From: DAOTTY01 sp034437575
GTDB lineage: Bacteria > Chloroflexota > Anaerolineae > Aggregatilineales > Phototrophicaceae
DNA length: 64,000 bases
Assembly: GCA_034437575.1 (NCBI GenBank)
Contig: DAOTTY010000081.1
Coordinates: 62,001-126,000, forward strand
Direction: 5' to 3'
The notes beneath the pieces were generated by a model. It had not been told where the DNA came from and searched no databases. It was given only the letters and a program-made list of their open reading frames with translations. Position 1 is the stretch's first letter. Each line of letters opens with the position of its first letter. The translations under genes and the position numbers were made by a program. Positions 43,027-51,954 of the stretch are shown piece after piece.

Positions 43027-46000
43027 TGCGCTCGCTGGTTATTTTTATAATCTCACTAGCTGCTCTAGCCGGGAGTGCCGTCGCGGCTCTCGCTACAATT
43101 CAATATCGTGATTGGGAGTTGCGCGGCTATGTGGATGCCACCCAGACCACAGCACTGCCGTATGCGGTTCCGCGTTTGGGGGTTAATGCTTCGCTTGAGC
43201 AATACACACCCCAGCAGCTCACCAACCAACTCGACTTAATGGCAAGCGCCAATGTAACCCGGGTTCGGCAGATCATCTCATGGGAAAACATCGAACCCAA
43301 TCCAGGCGAATATGAATGGGAACAATGGGATGCCATTGTTAATCAAGTGGCACAGCATCCAAACCTAGAACTGATTGCCGTGTTATACGGTGCGCCAAAG
43401 TGGGCGCGTGTTGAGCAAGCATCGCAGCACCCCACGGCCCCCCCAACAAACCCCACTGGTTTCGCGCAGTTTGCAGCCGCTTTTGCACAACGCTATGCGA
43501 ACCAGGTTGATTACTACCAGATTTGGGATGAACCTAATCTCCGCGAAGCCTGGGGCAACCTCGACCCAAATGCTACCGAATACACAGCATTGCTTCAGGC
43601 TGCCTATGCCGCAATACACAGCCATGACGCTGATGCAACCGTTATCGCCGGTGCCCTCGCCCCTACCACTGAAACGGGTTCCCATAACATCAATGATTGG
43701 CTCTACCTGGAATCCATGCTTAACCTGGGTGCGGGTGCGTATCTGGACGCGGTTGGTGCCAAACCATATGGCTTCGATAGTGGCCCGCTGGATCGAAATG
43801 TAGACGCCGATTTACTGAATTTCTCGCGTGTGATCGCTCTGCGAGAAATTCTGGAACAATATGGGGCAGGCCATAAAGCGATTTGGGCGAGTAACTGGGG
43901 TTGGAACAGCTTACCCGCCGGATGGCAGGGGCCGCCGTCAATATGGGGAACGGTGACCGCATCGCAGCAGGTGGAGTATACCCTGACGGCGCTGGATCGG
44001 GCGGAACGGGAATGGCCCTGGATGGCAGGCATGACGCTGTTCCACTGGCAGCCCGACGCCCCGCCCGATGACCCGATATGGGGCTTTGCGCTGGTTGACC
44101 CTGACGGCCAACCCACGCCCCTGCTCACAGCATTGCAGGGGCGTCCGGTGCAGGCAGTTGCCAGCAATGGCCTTTACCCACCACAGACCCCACATGCCTC
44201 CTACAGCGGCGTGTGGACATTCAGCGATTTTGGGGCTGATGTAGGGTGGTTGGAGGACAGCCGCTTATCATTCACGTTCGCTGGCACGGACGTGTCCATG
44301 CTAGTGCGTGAGGGCGATTACGTTGCATATTTCTATCCGACGGTCAACGAACTGCCTGCCAACCAACTCCCCCGTGATGCAGCAGGCAATGCCTATCTTA
44401 TCCTGACCAGCGACACCCTACAATCAGAAACACGCGCCGTTCCCCTGGCGCGTGACTTACCCCCCGGCACCCACACTCTGGATGCCACTGCTGATCGCGG
44501 TTGGGATCAGTGGGTGCTGGTGGGGTATGGTGTTAGCTCAGGTGATTTAATGGCCCCCTTCAACCGGCAAATCAACATTGCGTGGCTAACGGCAGCTATC
44601 GCACTAACTGGTGTGATAGTAAGCGGTTGGCAAGTTCCCTGGGGCTGGTTGCTGGCACCGCTCAATCTGCTCGTTCAACGTATGGAGCGCTCCACCCGAT
44701 TTGCTATTGGCGTGGTTGCGTCTCTGATTTTGCTGGTAGGTATGTTCCTGACCTGGGGCGATGGCACACCCTCTTTACTGCGGCGTACAGAACCGGTGTT
44801 GCTGGTGGCGTTGCTCACTGCCGGGGTCATCTACTTGCAGCCCCCACTCATCATTATGCTCATCGCGCTGGTGGGTCTTTTTTGGGTTATTTTCAATCAC
44901 CTTGATGTTGGCTTAATTTTGACGGTGCTGTGGGCACCATTTTTTCTATTCCCAGTACAGTTATATCTGTATGCTTTTCCTGTCGCTGAGGTTGTGCTGC
45001 TGCTCACGTTTAGCGCGTGGCTGGCACGGCTGCTTGTGGGGTGGGCAGCCCGCCGGAGAAATCAAGCTTACACAACCTTCACCCCTGTCAAGCTGAATCT
45101 GATGGATGCTTTCGCCGCGGGTCTGGTCATTTTGGCTTTGACATCACTTATCTGGACCGATTATCTTGACCCTGCACTTACAGAACTCCGTGTCATCATC
45201 GTTGAGCCTGTGCTGTTTTACACAGTGGCTCGGTCACTCATCCGTACACCTGATGACGCAAAAGCACTGGTGAACGCTCTGCTCACAACGGGCGTCGTCG
45301 TTTCAACTGTAAGTATCATTCTGTTTATCATCAACGAGAATGTCATCACGGCTGAGGGCGGAGCGCGGCGCTTAGCGGGCATTTACGGCTCCCCGAACAA
45401 TCTGGCGCTGTTCCTGGGTCGTATATTACCGTTTGCCCTGGCTGGCGTGCTGCTGCCAGATAACCCGCGAACGAAGTTGCTAAGCAGTGCGACCCTGGCC
45501 ATAGCGCTGCCTGCTTTCGCGCTAACTCAAAGCGTCGGCGGGCTGTTTGTCGGACTGCCTGCCGCGTTCATTGCGGTTGCGCTGCTCGCGTTCCGCCGTC
45601 GTGCGATTTTGCCGGTTATCATTTCTTTGGTAGGGGCTGCCGCTTTGTTTGCCTATTTGTCTCAATTTCCGCGTTTCGGTGGCGTGCTGGATTTTTCTTC
45701 GGGTACAAACTTCCGCCGGTTACGTGTGTGGCAAAGCGGAATCAACATTGTGCGCGACCACCCCATCACTGGCCTGGGCCTCGATCAGTTTTTGTATGCC
45801 TTTCGGGGACAGTATATCTTACCGGACGCATGGCAAGAGCCAGACCTGAGCCACCCCCACAATTTCATTCTTGATTTCTGGACGCGCCTTGGGGTGTTGG
45901 GCATGATGCTGTTTGCAGCCCTTCAGGTGGTTTTCTGGCAGCGTGTCACTGCACTTTTCAGCGCGCCCACAACACCGCCCCAGCGCCTTATTTGGGTTGG

Positions 46001-46145
46001 CGTAAGCGGGGCAATGGTTAATGTGTTAGCGCATGGCCTCGTCGATAACAGCTACTTTGTCAACGACCTTGCGATCATGTTTATGGTCTTATTGGTTCTT
46101 CTTCAAGCATCAACCCCCACCAATTCCACCAGCGAGATAACATAA
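43026..46145 (+). CDS. Glycoside-hydrolase-like domain fused to O-antigen-ligase domain
   Basis: 1039 residues. An N-terminal membrane anchor (5-25) leads to a TIM-barrel glycoside-hydrolase-like region (about 45-385) with VRQIISWENIEPNPGEYEW, YYQIWDEPNL (acid/base-like Glu) and KAIWASNWGWN, where related clan enzymes usually have a nucleophile Glu (W-x-T-E-x-G-W) but Asn is seen. A jelly-roll-like region (about 395-510) follows, then about a dozen hydrophobic helices with a Wzy_C-type core (RLAGIYGSPNNLALFL, ITGLGLDQFLYAFRG, SHPHNFILDFWTRLGV). Such a fusion is rare to my knowledge. It starts in the stop of the upstream gene and ends in TAATG with the next ligase gene. Confidence 0.82.
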   Translation: MRSLVIFIISLAALAGSAVAALATIQYRDWELRGYVDATQTTALPYAVPRLGVNASLEQYTPQQLTNQLDLMASANVTRVRQIISWENIEPNPGEYEWEQWDAIVNQVAQHPNLELIAVLYGAPKWARVEQASQHPTAPPTNPTGFAQFAAAFAQRYANQVDYYQIWDEPNLREAWGNLDPNATEYTALLQAAYAAIHSHDADATVIAGALAPTTETGSHNINDWLYLESMLNLGAGAYLDAVGAKPYGFDSGPLDRNVDADLLNFSRVIALREILEQYGAGHKAIWASNWGWNSLPAGWQGPPSIWGTVTASQQVEYTLTALDRAEREWPWMAGMTLFHWQPDAPPDDPIWGFALVDPDGQPTPLLTALQGRPVQAVASNGLYPPQTPHASYSGVWTFSDFGADVGWLEDSRLSFTFAGTDVSMLVREGDYVAYFYPTVNELPANQLPRDAAGNAYLILTSDTLQSETRAVPLARDLPPGTHTLDATADRGWDQWVLVGYGVSSGDLMAPFNRQINIAWLTAAIALTGVIVSGWQVPWGWLLAPLNLLVQRMERSTRFAIGVVASLILLVGMFLTWGDGTPSLLRRTEPVLLVALLTAGVIYLQPPLIIMLIALVGLFWVIFNHLDVGLILTVLWAPFFLFPVQLYLYAFPVAEVVLLLTFSAWLARLLVGWAARRRNQAYTTFTPVKLNLMDAFAAGLVILALTSLIWTDYLDPALTELRVIIVEPVLFYTVARSLIRTPDDAKALVNALLTTGVVVSTVSIILFIINENVITAEGGARRLAGIYGSPNNLALFLGRILPFALAGVLLPDNPRTKLLSSATLAIALPAFALTQSVGGLFVGLPAAFIAVALLAFRRRAILPVIISLVGAAALFAYLSQFPRFGGVLDFSSGTNFRRLRVWQSGINIVRDHPITGLGLDQFLYAFRGQYILPDAWQEPDLSHPHNFILDFWTRLGVLGMMLFAALQVVFWQRVTALFSAPTTPPQRLIWVGVSGAMVNVLAHGLVDNSYFVNDLAIMFMVLLVLLQASTPTNSTSEIT

Positions 46146-47614
46146 TGAGCCTATCCGGCATTCAGCCACATTTGCGTATGCCATCGGCTATGCTGGCATC
46201 AGCCATTGTGAGCGCTGCGCTGCTAATTGCCCTGCCACTGGAGGTGTCAGGTGTGGGGGTCGTGGTAATGCTCATCGCTATCTTGACGCTGCTGAACCCC
46301 CTGTCACTGTTCGTACTGGGCGTATTCCTGGCCCCGATGCGGGCGCTCATTCTTACAGAGGCCAGCGGTGCGTTTTCAGAAGTGGGCCAACTGTTGATCC
46401 TGGCCTTTATACTGGTGTTGGGGGCGCGCCTCATCAGTGTGAACCGGCGGCTGCCTCAAATACCTATATCCATCGTGCAAGTGCCTGTTGTCGGGTTTAC
46501 AATTGCTGTTGCACTATCAGCCTTTACTGCCGCTTCGCTTACTGCCTGGCTCACTGAGTTTATCAAGTGGATGCAAGTGCTTATTCTCATCAGCCTGACG
46601 ATGCTTATCAGCCAGCGTTACAGGTGGCGCTGGTTGGTTTATGTGATGATTATGGCCGCTGCCGCTAACGCTACTGTTGGTATTTACCAGTTTTTCGGCG
46701 GCAGCGGTGCGTTACATCTGGTCGTAAACGGACGATTCTTCCGGGCATTCGGTACATTTGGCCAGCCCAATCCATTTGGCGGCTTTATGGGTATGATTGC
46801 CCCCCTTGCCGTAATGATGACGCTCGGCCATTTGACTACCCTATGGCAGCAATGGCAGCTACATGGCAAGTTGAACCGACCAGCACTGGTTGCATCCGTC
46901 TCAACGGGTACCCTGGCCGGTATCATCGTGTTAGCCCTATTCATGTCTTGGAGTCGTGGGGCATGGTTAGCGTTTATCGCGTCTTTTGGTGTGATGACAT
47001 TGGCATACCCTCATCGTTTGTGGCACAGTGTAGGACTGCTATTCACGGGGGTTAGTTTGATGATCTTCGCATGGTACGCAAATCTAATCCCAATACCTAT
47101 TGCCACACGTTTGCAAAGCGTGGTTTTGGATGTTTCTGCGCTGGATGATGCACGTGGGGTAGAGATTACCACAGCAAACTATGCTAATATCGAGCGATTG
47201 GCTCATTGGCAGGCCGCCATACGCATGGCACAGGACAACTTCTGGATGGGTGTGGGCGCTGGCAACTATGAAATAGCCTACATTTCCTATCAACTTATCA
47301 ATTGGGATGAAGCCCTCGGCCATGCCCACAACTACTATCTGAATGTTTTTTCAGAAACGGGTGCGATCGGGCTGTTGGCTTACATCAGCCTGTGGATTAT
47401 GATTTACGTACTAACATGGCAACTACGACGCCACCCAGATATTTATACGCACCATGTTGCAGTGGCCATGCTTGGCTCATGGACTTACCTGGCCGTACAC
47501 AGCCTCACCGATAACCTTTATGTCAATAACTTATTTGTGTTTATTGGCCTTACATTGGGTTTGTTGGCCACGCTTCACCGCCAGCTTACCCGATTTAATC
47601 ACGTGGAGTTTTAG
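46145..47614 (+). CDS. O-antigen ligase/polymerase family protein
   Basis: 489 residues with about 11-12 hydrophobic helices. Seen: the family blocks FRAFGTFGQPNPFGGFMGM and the large outer loop ending NFWMGVGAGNYEIAY, then ALGHAHNYYLNVFSETGAIGLLAYI (Wzy_C core with the conserved His). Members polymerise or attach polysaccharides at the membrane's outer face. It directly follows the fusion gene with the start in its stop codon, so two ligase-type proteins are co-expressed. Confidence 0.85.
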   Translation: MSLSGIQPHLRMPSAMLASAIVSAALLIALPLEVSGVGVVVMLIAILTLLNPLSLFVLGVFLAPMRALILTEASGAFSEVGQLLILAFILVLGARLISVNRRLPQIPISIVQVPVVGFTIAVALSAFTAASLTAWLTEFIKWMQVLILISLTMLISQRYRWRWLVYVMIMAAAANATVGIYQFFGGSGALHLVVNGRFFRAFGTFGQPNPFGGFMGMIAPLAVMMTLGHLTTLWQQWQLHGKLNRPALVASVSTGTLAGIIVLALFMSWSRGAWLAFIASFGVMTLAYPHRLWHSVGLLFTGVSLMIFAWYANLIPIPIATRLQSVVLDVSALDDARGVEITTANYANIERLAHWQAAIRMAQDNFWMGVGAGNYEIAYISYQLINWDEALGHAHNYYLNVFSETGAIGLLAYISLWIMIYVLTWQLRRHPDIYTHHVAVAMLGSWTYLAVHSLTDNLYVNNLFVFIGLTLGLLATLHRQLTRFNHVEF

Positions 47615-47617
47615 CGT

Positions 47618-48220
47618 ATGTCACACACCGACACAGCAAATCCGCTTTACGTGCGGGCTGCGACCAAACCCTGGCGGCTACTCAACCAGATCATCTTAGG
47701 TGTTGCTGGTTTGTTTGGTAGTAAGTCCAAAGAGGTTGAGCGGTTTTTGAAGTTCGCAGTGGTTGGCGTGATCGGCACCGTCGTAGACTTTGGCACCCTT
47801 CTGATTTTGCAGGCGACTATTCTGAGGCCCGTTGACCCGCTCAAGTTAGTAAAGGTCAATCTCGCTATTACGATTGCTTTCCTGGCCGCTATTACCAGTA
47901 ACTTCCTTTGGAACCGCTTCTGGACCTACCCAGATTCGCGCTCACGCCCTTTACGACAGCAAATGGTTCAATTTGCATTTATCAATTTAATCGGCCTGGT
48001 GATTCGTAACATTTGGGTTGCACTGACGTATGCAACGATTGGTGCGTGGCTGTTCCCAATCTTCATTGACATCGCCCAACGCATATCAGATGGCTACCTG
48101 CCCACGACAACAGCCGAAGCCAAGGTTGGTACACTGGCGTCAACCTTGATTGCGGTTGCAGTTGTGATGCTGTGGAACTTCTTCGCAAATCGCTATTGGA
48201 CTTATAGTGACGTTGAGTGA
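47618..48220 (+). CDS. GtrA-family membrane protein
   Basis: 200 residues with four hydrophobic helices and the GtrA hallmarks FLKFAVVGVIGTVVDFG at the first helix and NFLWNRFWTY and NFFANRYWTY at the second and fourth. GtrA proteins are thought to move lipid-linked sugars across the membrane. Located between a ligase and a glycosyltransferase, which fits that role. The loop before the last helix is longer than usual. Confidence 0.85.
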   Translation: MSHTDTANPLYVRAATKPWRLLNQIILGVAGLFGSKSKEVERFLKFAVVGVIGTVVDFGTLLILQATILRPVDPLKLVKVNLAITIAFLAAITSNFLWNRFWTYPDSRSRPLRQQMVQFAFINLIGLVIRNIWVALTYATIGAWLFPIFIDIAQRISDGYLPTTTAEAKVGTLASTLIAVAVVMLWNFFANRYWTYSDVE

Positions 48221-49359
48221 CTGTGAGAGTTGGCATTGACTATACCCCGGCTCATGAGCAAGGCGGGGGCATTGGCCGTTATGTTCGTGAGCTTGTGTCG
48301 GCACTGGCACAACTTGACTTATCTTCTGACTATCATTTGTTCACAGTTGGCGCTCGTCCCGAAGACCGCCCAACTTCCCTGCCGCAAAATTATCACTGGC
48401 ATTCAACCCGGCTTTCTCCAAAGTGGCTAGCGCGTATTTGGCACCGGGCAAATTTGCCCTTGCCCGTAGAACAGTTTACGGGTGCTATTGACCTATTCCA
48501 CGCGACGGACTTCGTGCTGCCCCCTGTTCGCCCAACAACCCGCACGCTGCTCACAGTCCACGACCTGTCTTTTCTGCGAACGCCAGAAACTGCCTCGCCG
48601 CGCCTGCGCCAATACCTGTCACGGGTTGTTCCCAGGTCAATTGCCCTGGCCGATCACATCATCGCAGACTCCCAAGCGACCCGTCGTGACATCCTTGACG
48701 TATACAACCCACCGCCTGAGAAGGTGTCTGTATTGCTGAGTGGTGTAAGTTCACACTTTCACCCTGTTGTAAATGACAGATTGCAGGCACAGGTGCGTCG
48801 CAAATACGGTATGGGCACCTACCCGTATCTGTTCAGCGTGGGTACGGTACAGCCCCGCAAGAACTATGCGCGTACAGTTGAGGCCCTTGTTGCCCTGCGT
48901 CAGCGCGGGTTCGATTTGCATATGGTCGTGGCTGGCGGTCATGGCTGGCTAGAAGATCAGGTTTACAAAGCCATCAATCGCTATAACGTGGCAGAGTATG
49001 TGCATTTTATTGGTTTTGCCGATGATGCTGATTTACCAATCCTGTACTCTGGTGCGTCTGTTTCTATCTTCGCATCACTATATGAAGGGTTTGGTTTGCC
49101 TATCTTGGAGTCTATGGCGTGTGGCACACCTGTCATTACATCTAACCTATCTTCCTTGCCAGAAGTAGCCGGAGATGTGGCCCCAATGGTCAACCCCGAA
49201 AACGCTGATGAAATTGTGGTAGCCGTTGAATCCCTGCTCACAGACACACATTACTATGATGACATGCGCGAACGCGGCCTCAATCACGTTAAACAATTCA
49301 CCTGGGAACACTCTGCAAAACAGTTGCGCGACTTGTATCAGTATCTCCTGACACGTTAA
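48217..49359 (+). CDS. Group 4 family glycosyltransferase (GT-B)
   Basis: 380 residues. N-terminal domain with GIDYTPAHEQGGGIGRYVREL, a middle linker, and the C-terminal nucleotide-sugar site with VGTVQPRKNYARTVEA, GFADDADLPILYSGASVSIFASLYEGFGLPILESMACGTPVITSN (E-x7-E motif). Retaining GT-B enzyme, probably using a nucleotide sugar in polysaccharide assembly. Start GTG at 48217 overlaps gtrA by four bases; a second GTG lies two codons later. Confidence 0.88.
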   Translation: MTVRVGIDYTPAHEQGGGIGRYVRELVSALAQLDLSSDYHLFTVGARPEDRPTSLPQNYHWHSTRLSPKWLARIWHRANLPLPVEQFTGAIDLFHATDFVLPPVRPTTRTLLTVHDLSFLRTPETASPRLRQYLSRVVPRSIALADHIIADSQATRRDILDVYNPPPEKVSVLLSGVSSHFHPVVNDRLQAQVRRKYGMGTYPYLFSVGTVQPRKNYARTVEALVALRQRGFDLHMVVAGGHGWLEDQVYKAINRYNVAEYVHFIGFADDADLPILYSGASVSIFASLYEGFGLPILESMACGTPVITSNLSSLPEVAGDVAPMVNPENADEIVVAVESLLTDTHYYDDMRERGLNHVKQFTWEHSAKQLRDLYQYLLTR

Positions 49360-49449
49360 ATCGGACATCGCCATGACCTGCCCAACACAAAAAACACCGT
49401 AGATTGGGCCAACCCAGTGGCAACCTCATACCCAATTCAAGCGCCCCCC

Positions 49450-49491
49450 TTGACGACTTACACTGGCGGGTGCTACCAATACCAGTATAAT
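49450..49491 (+). promoter_or_regulatory. Possible promoter region of acpP
   Basis: A perfect TATAAT at 49486-49491 lies 55 bases before the ATG. The only TTGACG (49450-49455) is 30 bases away, too far, so the -35 partner is weak (ACTGGC or CTGGCG at 49462-49468). Confidence 0.3.
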
Positions 49492-49545
49492 CCTTTCGAT
49501 TATCTTAGATTGATACTAGCCCCGCAGTTCTGGGAGGACAGGGAA

Positions 49546-49782
49546 ATGACTGACAATATTCAAGAGCGCGTCACCAAAATCGTTGTAGATTTGCTCGGTG
49601 TAGATGAAGAGCGTATCCAACACGAATCACGCTTCCGTGAAGACTTAGAAGCGGACTCACTCGATCTTGTTGAACTTATTATGGCGTTTGAAGAAGAATT
49701 CGGCAGCGAAATTTCTGACGAAGACGCACAGCAGATCAACACTGTCGGAGATGCCATTCAGTACATCGAAAGCCACGTTTAA
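49546..49782 (+). CDS. acpP: Acyl carrier protein
   Basis: 78 residues, acidic, with the phosphopantetheine site in LEADSLDLVELIMAFEEEF (Ser in DSL) and the usual helices VTKIVVDLLG and TVGDAIQYI. GGGAGG precedes the ATG at 49546; the start was set here because upstream codons do not resemble ACP. Carries acyl chains for FabF (27538) and PlsX (26534). Not linked to other fab genes here. Confidence 0.95.
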   Translation: MTDNIQERVTKIVVDLLGVDEERIQHESRFREDLEADSLDLVELIMAFEEEFGSEISDEDAQQINTVGDAIQYIESHV

Positions 49783-49816
49783 CGGGCAATACAATGGTCA
49801 GGTAGAGCCATCGGCT

Positions 49817-50494
49817 CTACCTGATCGGTTGCCGCCCCCTGTTGACAAACATCAATACAAACGAGGCTGCCAGCGCGACCCCATAAACCAGGCCACCCGC
49901 AGCATAGTCAAATGCCAAGCCATATCGCTCCAACAGCATCTTACCCCAGGCTATACCTGCCACCCCACATATCAGCGCCACCACTAGCGCTGTCAGGGTA
50001 CCCCACTCACGTAACCAGCAGCGACCGTTACCCAATGCGACTGCTACCCCCGCGATAAACAGCAACCATATGATAAACTGCTGCTGATAATTCGTATCGC
50101 TAAACTGCCCTCGAAAAAAATTCACAGGCGGAACCAGCGCTGTTGCGATGCCGCCAAGCAACATGAGTAGGACGATGCGAGAAGCCGTTCTAAGCTGCGC
50201 ATACTGCAAGGCCATCGCAACCCCAATAGCGACCCACGGCAAGCGCAGCAGCAGTGCCGGGAGTAGTAATGGTGTGTTCAACCGCACAGCAGGAAGCAGC
50301 GTCAACCACTCGGCTAAATCATAAGCACCTGGACGTAAGCTAACCACTGGTGCTGCCAACCACGGCAATATCAGGCCAATCACAGCACCAGTCAGCGCAA
50401 GCGATACCAGAAATGCCTGACGCCCAGATGTATCAACCGGAGTAACTGTCAATTCGGTCAAGGATATGTTTGTCTTCTTCACTGGAACGCTCAA
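49817..50494 (-). CDS. Polytopic membrane protein of unknown function
   Basis: 225 residues with six to seven hydrophobic helices (the first near 28-50) and an N-terminal part that overlaps the 3' end of the upstream ATPase gene by up to 62 bases. In-frame TTG codons inside that overlap (for example at 50452) are likelier starts. No family recognised. It lies downstream of the ChlI-type ATPase on the same strand and is probably co-translated with it. Confidence 0.6.
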   Translation of the reverse strand: MSVPVKKTNISLTELTVTPVDTSGRQAFLVSLALTGAVIGLILPWLAAPVVSLRPGAYDLAEWLTLLPAVRLNTPLLLPALLLRLPWVAIGVAMALQYAQLRTASRIVLLMLLGGIATALVPPVNFFRGQFSDTNYQQQFIIWLLFIAGVAVALGNGRCWLREWGTLTALVVALICGVAGIAWGKMLLERYGLAFDYAAGGLVYGVALAASFVLMFVNRGRQPIR

Positions 50495-51599
50495 AGTAAT
50501 TCACCATAAATTCGCTGCGCCGCTGCCGCAGTGCCATTGGCGCAACAGCGCGGACGTCGCTCACCTCAACATCTACCCGGCCATCCGATGCTGCGTAGGC
50601 ACGGGCCGCCTCAAACATCGTATATTCCGCCCGGTGCGAGTCAATGTCCAAATCCTGAACGAGCTTTAACCCCACGTCCACAGCTTCATCGGTGATAAAC
50701 GTATCCGCCAGCAATTCTTGCGCCTTGATGATGTCCGCACGAGCCTGCGTGGTCATCTTTTCCCACTGATTGATAAATCCCTTTGGATTATGACGATAGG
50801 CACGTACCCGCTGATAAATCGCCAGACGCTCATCCCTGTCAAACAGACCGCGTACATTCACCCGTAAGCCAAACCTATCCATGATCTGAGGGCGCAATCG
50901 CCCTTCCTCTGGATTCATTGACCCAATCAACACAAAGCGTGAGCTGTATGTGCCAGCCATTGGTCCTCGTCGCACAGTATAACTGCCCATCGCCGCTGCA
51001 TCTAAAATAGCGTCTACAATTTCGTCATCTAATAGGTTAACCTCATCTATATACAGTAAATTGCGATTCGCTCGCCCCAAAATACCTCGTTCTAATCGAA
51101 TTCGATTCTGCTGTGATTTAACGCGCTCATCCACACCACCCACAACATCATCCAGCTTGGCATTCAACGGCAGCTCAACGAGTTTGACCTTCTCGTAGTG
51201 CGAAATCGACTCCCCCGCTTCGTATTTCTCATAACAGTCAGGATATAGCAAGTGAGCGCCTTCAAAATCGAGTTGGTGTGGCAGTGCGCTTTCAGCACAA
51301 TCGCTGACCTCAATCTCCGGTAAAATATCTGTCAGGCTGCGCACAGCAGTCGTTTTACCCGTGCCACGCGGCCCGATTAGCAGCACCCCCCCTACAGAGG
51401 GATTAATCACCGACAACATCAAAGCAATTCGCATTTCGAACTGCCCCACGATAGCCAGGAAGGGGTAGGGATGATGCTCCGCTAACCCAAAGTCTGTTGG
51501 TTTTGCTGCAAGCACTCCCCGCGCACCTGCTTCATTGAGCAACCGCAACAGAGCTGACGACTGTTTTTCATTTTCGAGATTGGGTAATAGGTGGCTCAT
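50433..51599 (-). CDS. ChlI/BchI-type AAA+ ATPase (magnesium chelatase subunit I-like)
   Basis: 388 residues. AAA+ motifs: Walker A GPRGTGKTTAV, Walker B LLYIDEVNLLDDEI, the sensor region SMNPEEGRLRPQIMDRFGL and an arginine-rich C-terminal lid. The block EFEMRIALMLSVINPSVGGVLLIGPRGTGK is typical of ChlI/BchI. Known: BchI inserts magnesium into protoporphyrin with BchD and BchH, but related stand-alone ATPases occur in non-phototrophs with VWA partners. No BchD or BchH gene is in this window, so chlorophyll synthesis is not shown. Confidence 0.85.
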   Translation of the reverse strand: MSHLLPNLENEKQSSALLRLLNEAGARGVLAAKPTDFGLAEHHPYPFLAIVGQFEMRIALMLSVINPSVGGVLLIGPRGTGKTTAVRSLTDILPEIEVSDCAESALPHQLDFEGAHLLYPDCYEKYEAGESISHYEKVKLVELPLNAKLDDVVGGVDERVKSQQNRIRLERGILGRANRNLLYIDEVNLLDDEIVDAILDAAAMGSYTVRRGPMAGTYSSRFVLIGSMNPEEGRLRPQIMDRFGLRVNVRGLFDRDERLAIYQRVRAYRHNPKGFINQWEKMTTQARADIIKAQELLADTFITDEAVDVGLKLVQDLDIDSHRAEYTMFEAARAYAASDGRVDVEVSDVRAVAPMALRQRRSEFMVNYFERSSEEDKHILDRIDSYSG

Positions 51600-51954
51600 T
51601 GTGAAGGCACTTCTTATTTTTTGAATATCATTTTCTCGTTCGTTAGTTTAGCACGTTGGCGCGTAATGTGCGTGAGGCAGCTTCACAATGCTATATGTCA
51701 ATGTTAACGCCCCCCTTCATTGACGCCCTACACAATTTTCAGTACGATCTGATGTCTAGTATAGCCACAAAATAGCATGGATAATTCCATTCTCCCTTCA
51801 CATCCCGCTCTTTCTCCTAACAGTGTAGAAAGAGAACCAGAACGTTTCTATAAAGTCTCCGTGTGGTAAAGGGGCTTTAGGGGCAAGAGTACAGAAAGCA
51901 AGTGTCCACGGCGTTTTGTGGTCGTACCCATCGTTTATCGCTAGGAAAAAACCC
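51600..51954. other. Intergenic region before idi2
   Basis: About 355 bases with no convincing gene. It holds the forward promoter candidate at 51720-51748 and a GC-rich segment (51860-51890). The resulting leader would be about 200 bases. I see no recognisable riboswitch. Confidence 0.4.
51720..51748 (+). promoter_or_regulatory. Promoter of the isoprenoid genes idi2-prenyl synthase
   Basis: TTGACG (51720-51725), 17-base spacer, TACGAT (51743-51748). The gap to the ATG at 51955 is 206 bases. Confidence 0.5.

Noticed and set aside
43703..44167. 154-codon antisense frame
   Set aside because: Shadow of the hydrolase-like domain; composition is Arg/Ser/Pro-rich as expected from reverse reading.
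49450..49455. TTGACG as -35 partner of the TATAAT before acpP
   Set aside because: The spacing is 30 bases, far from the 16-18 needed.
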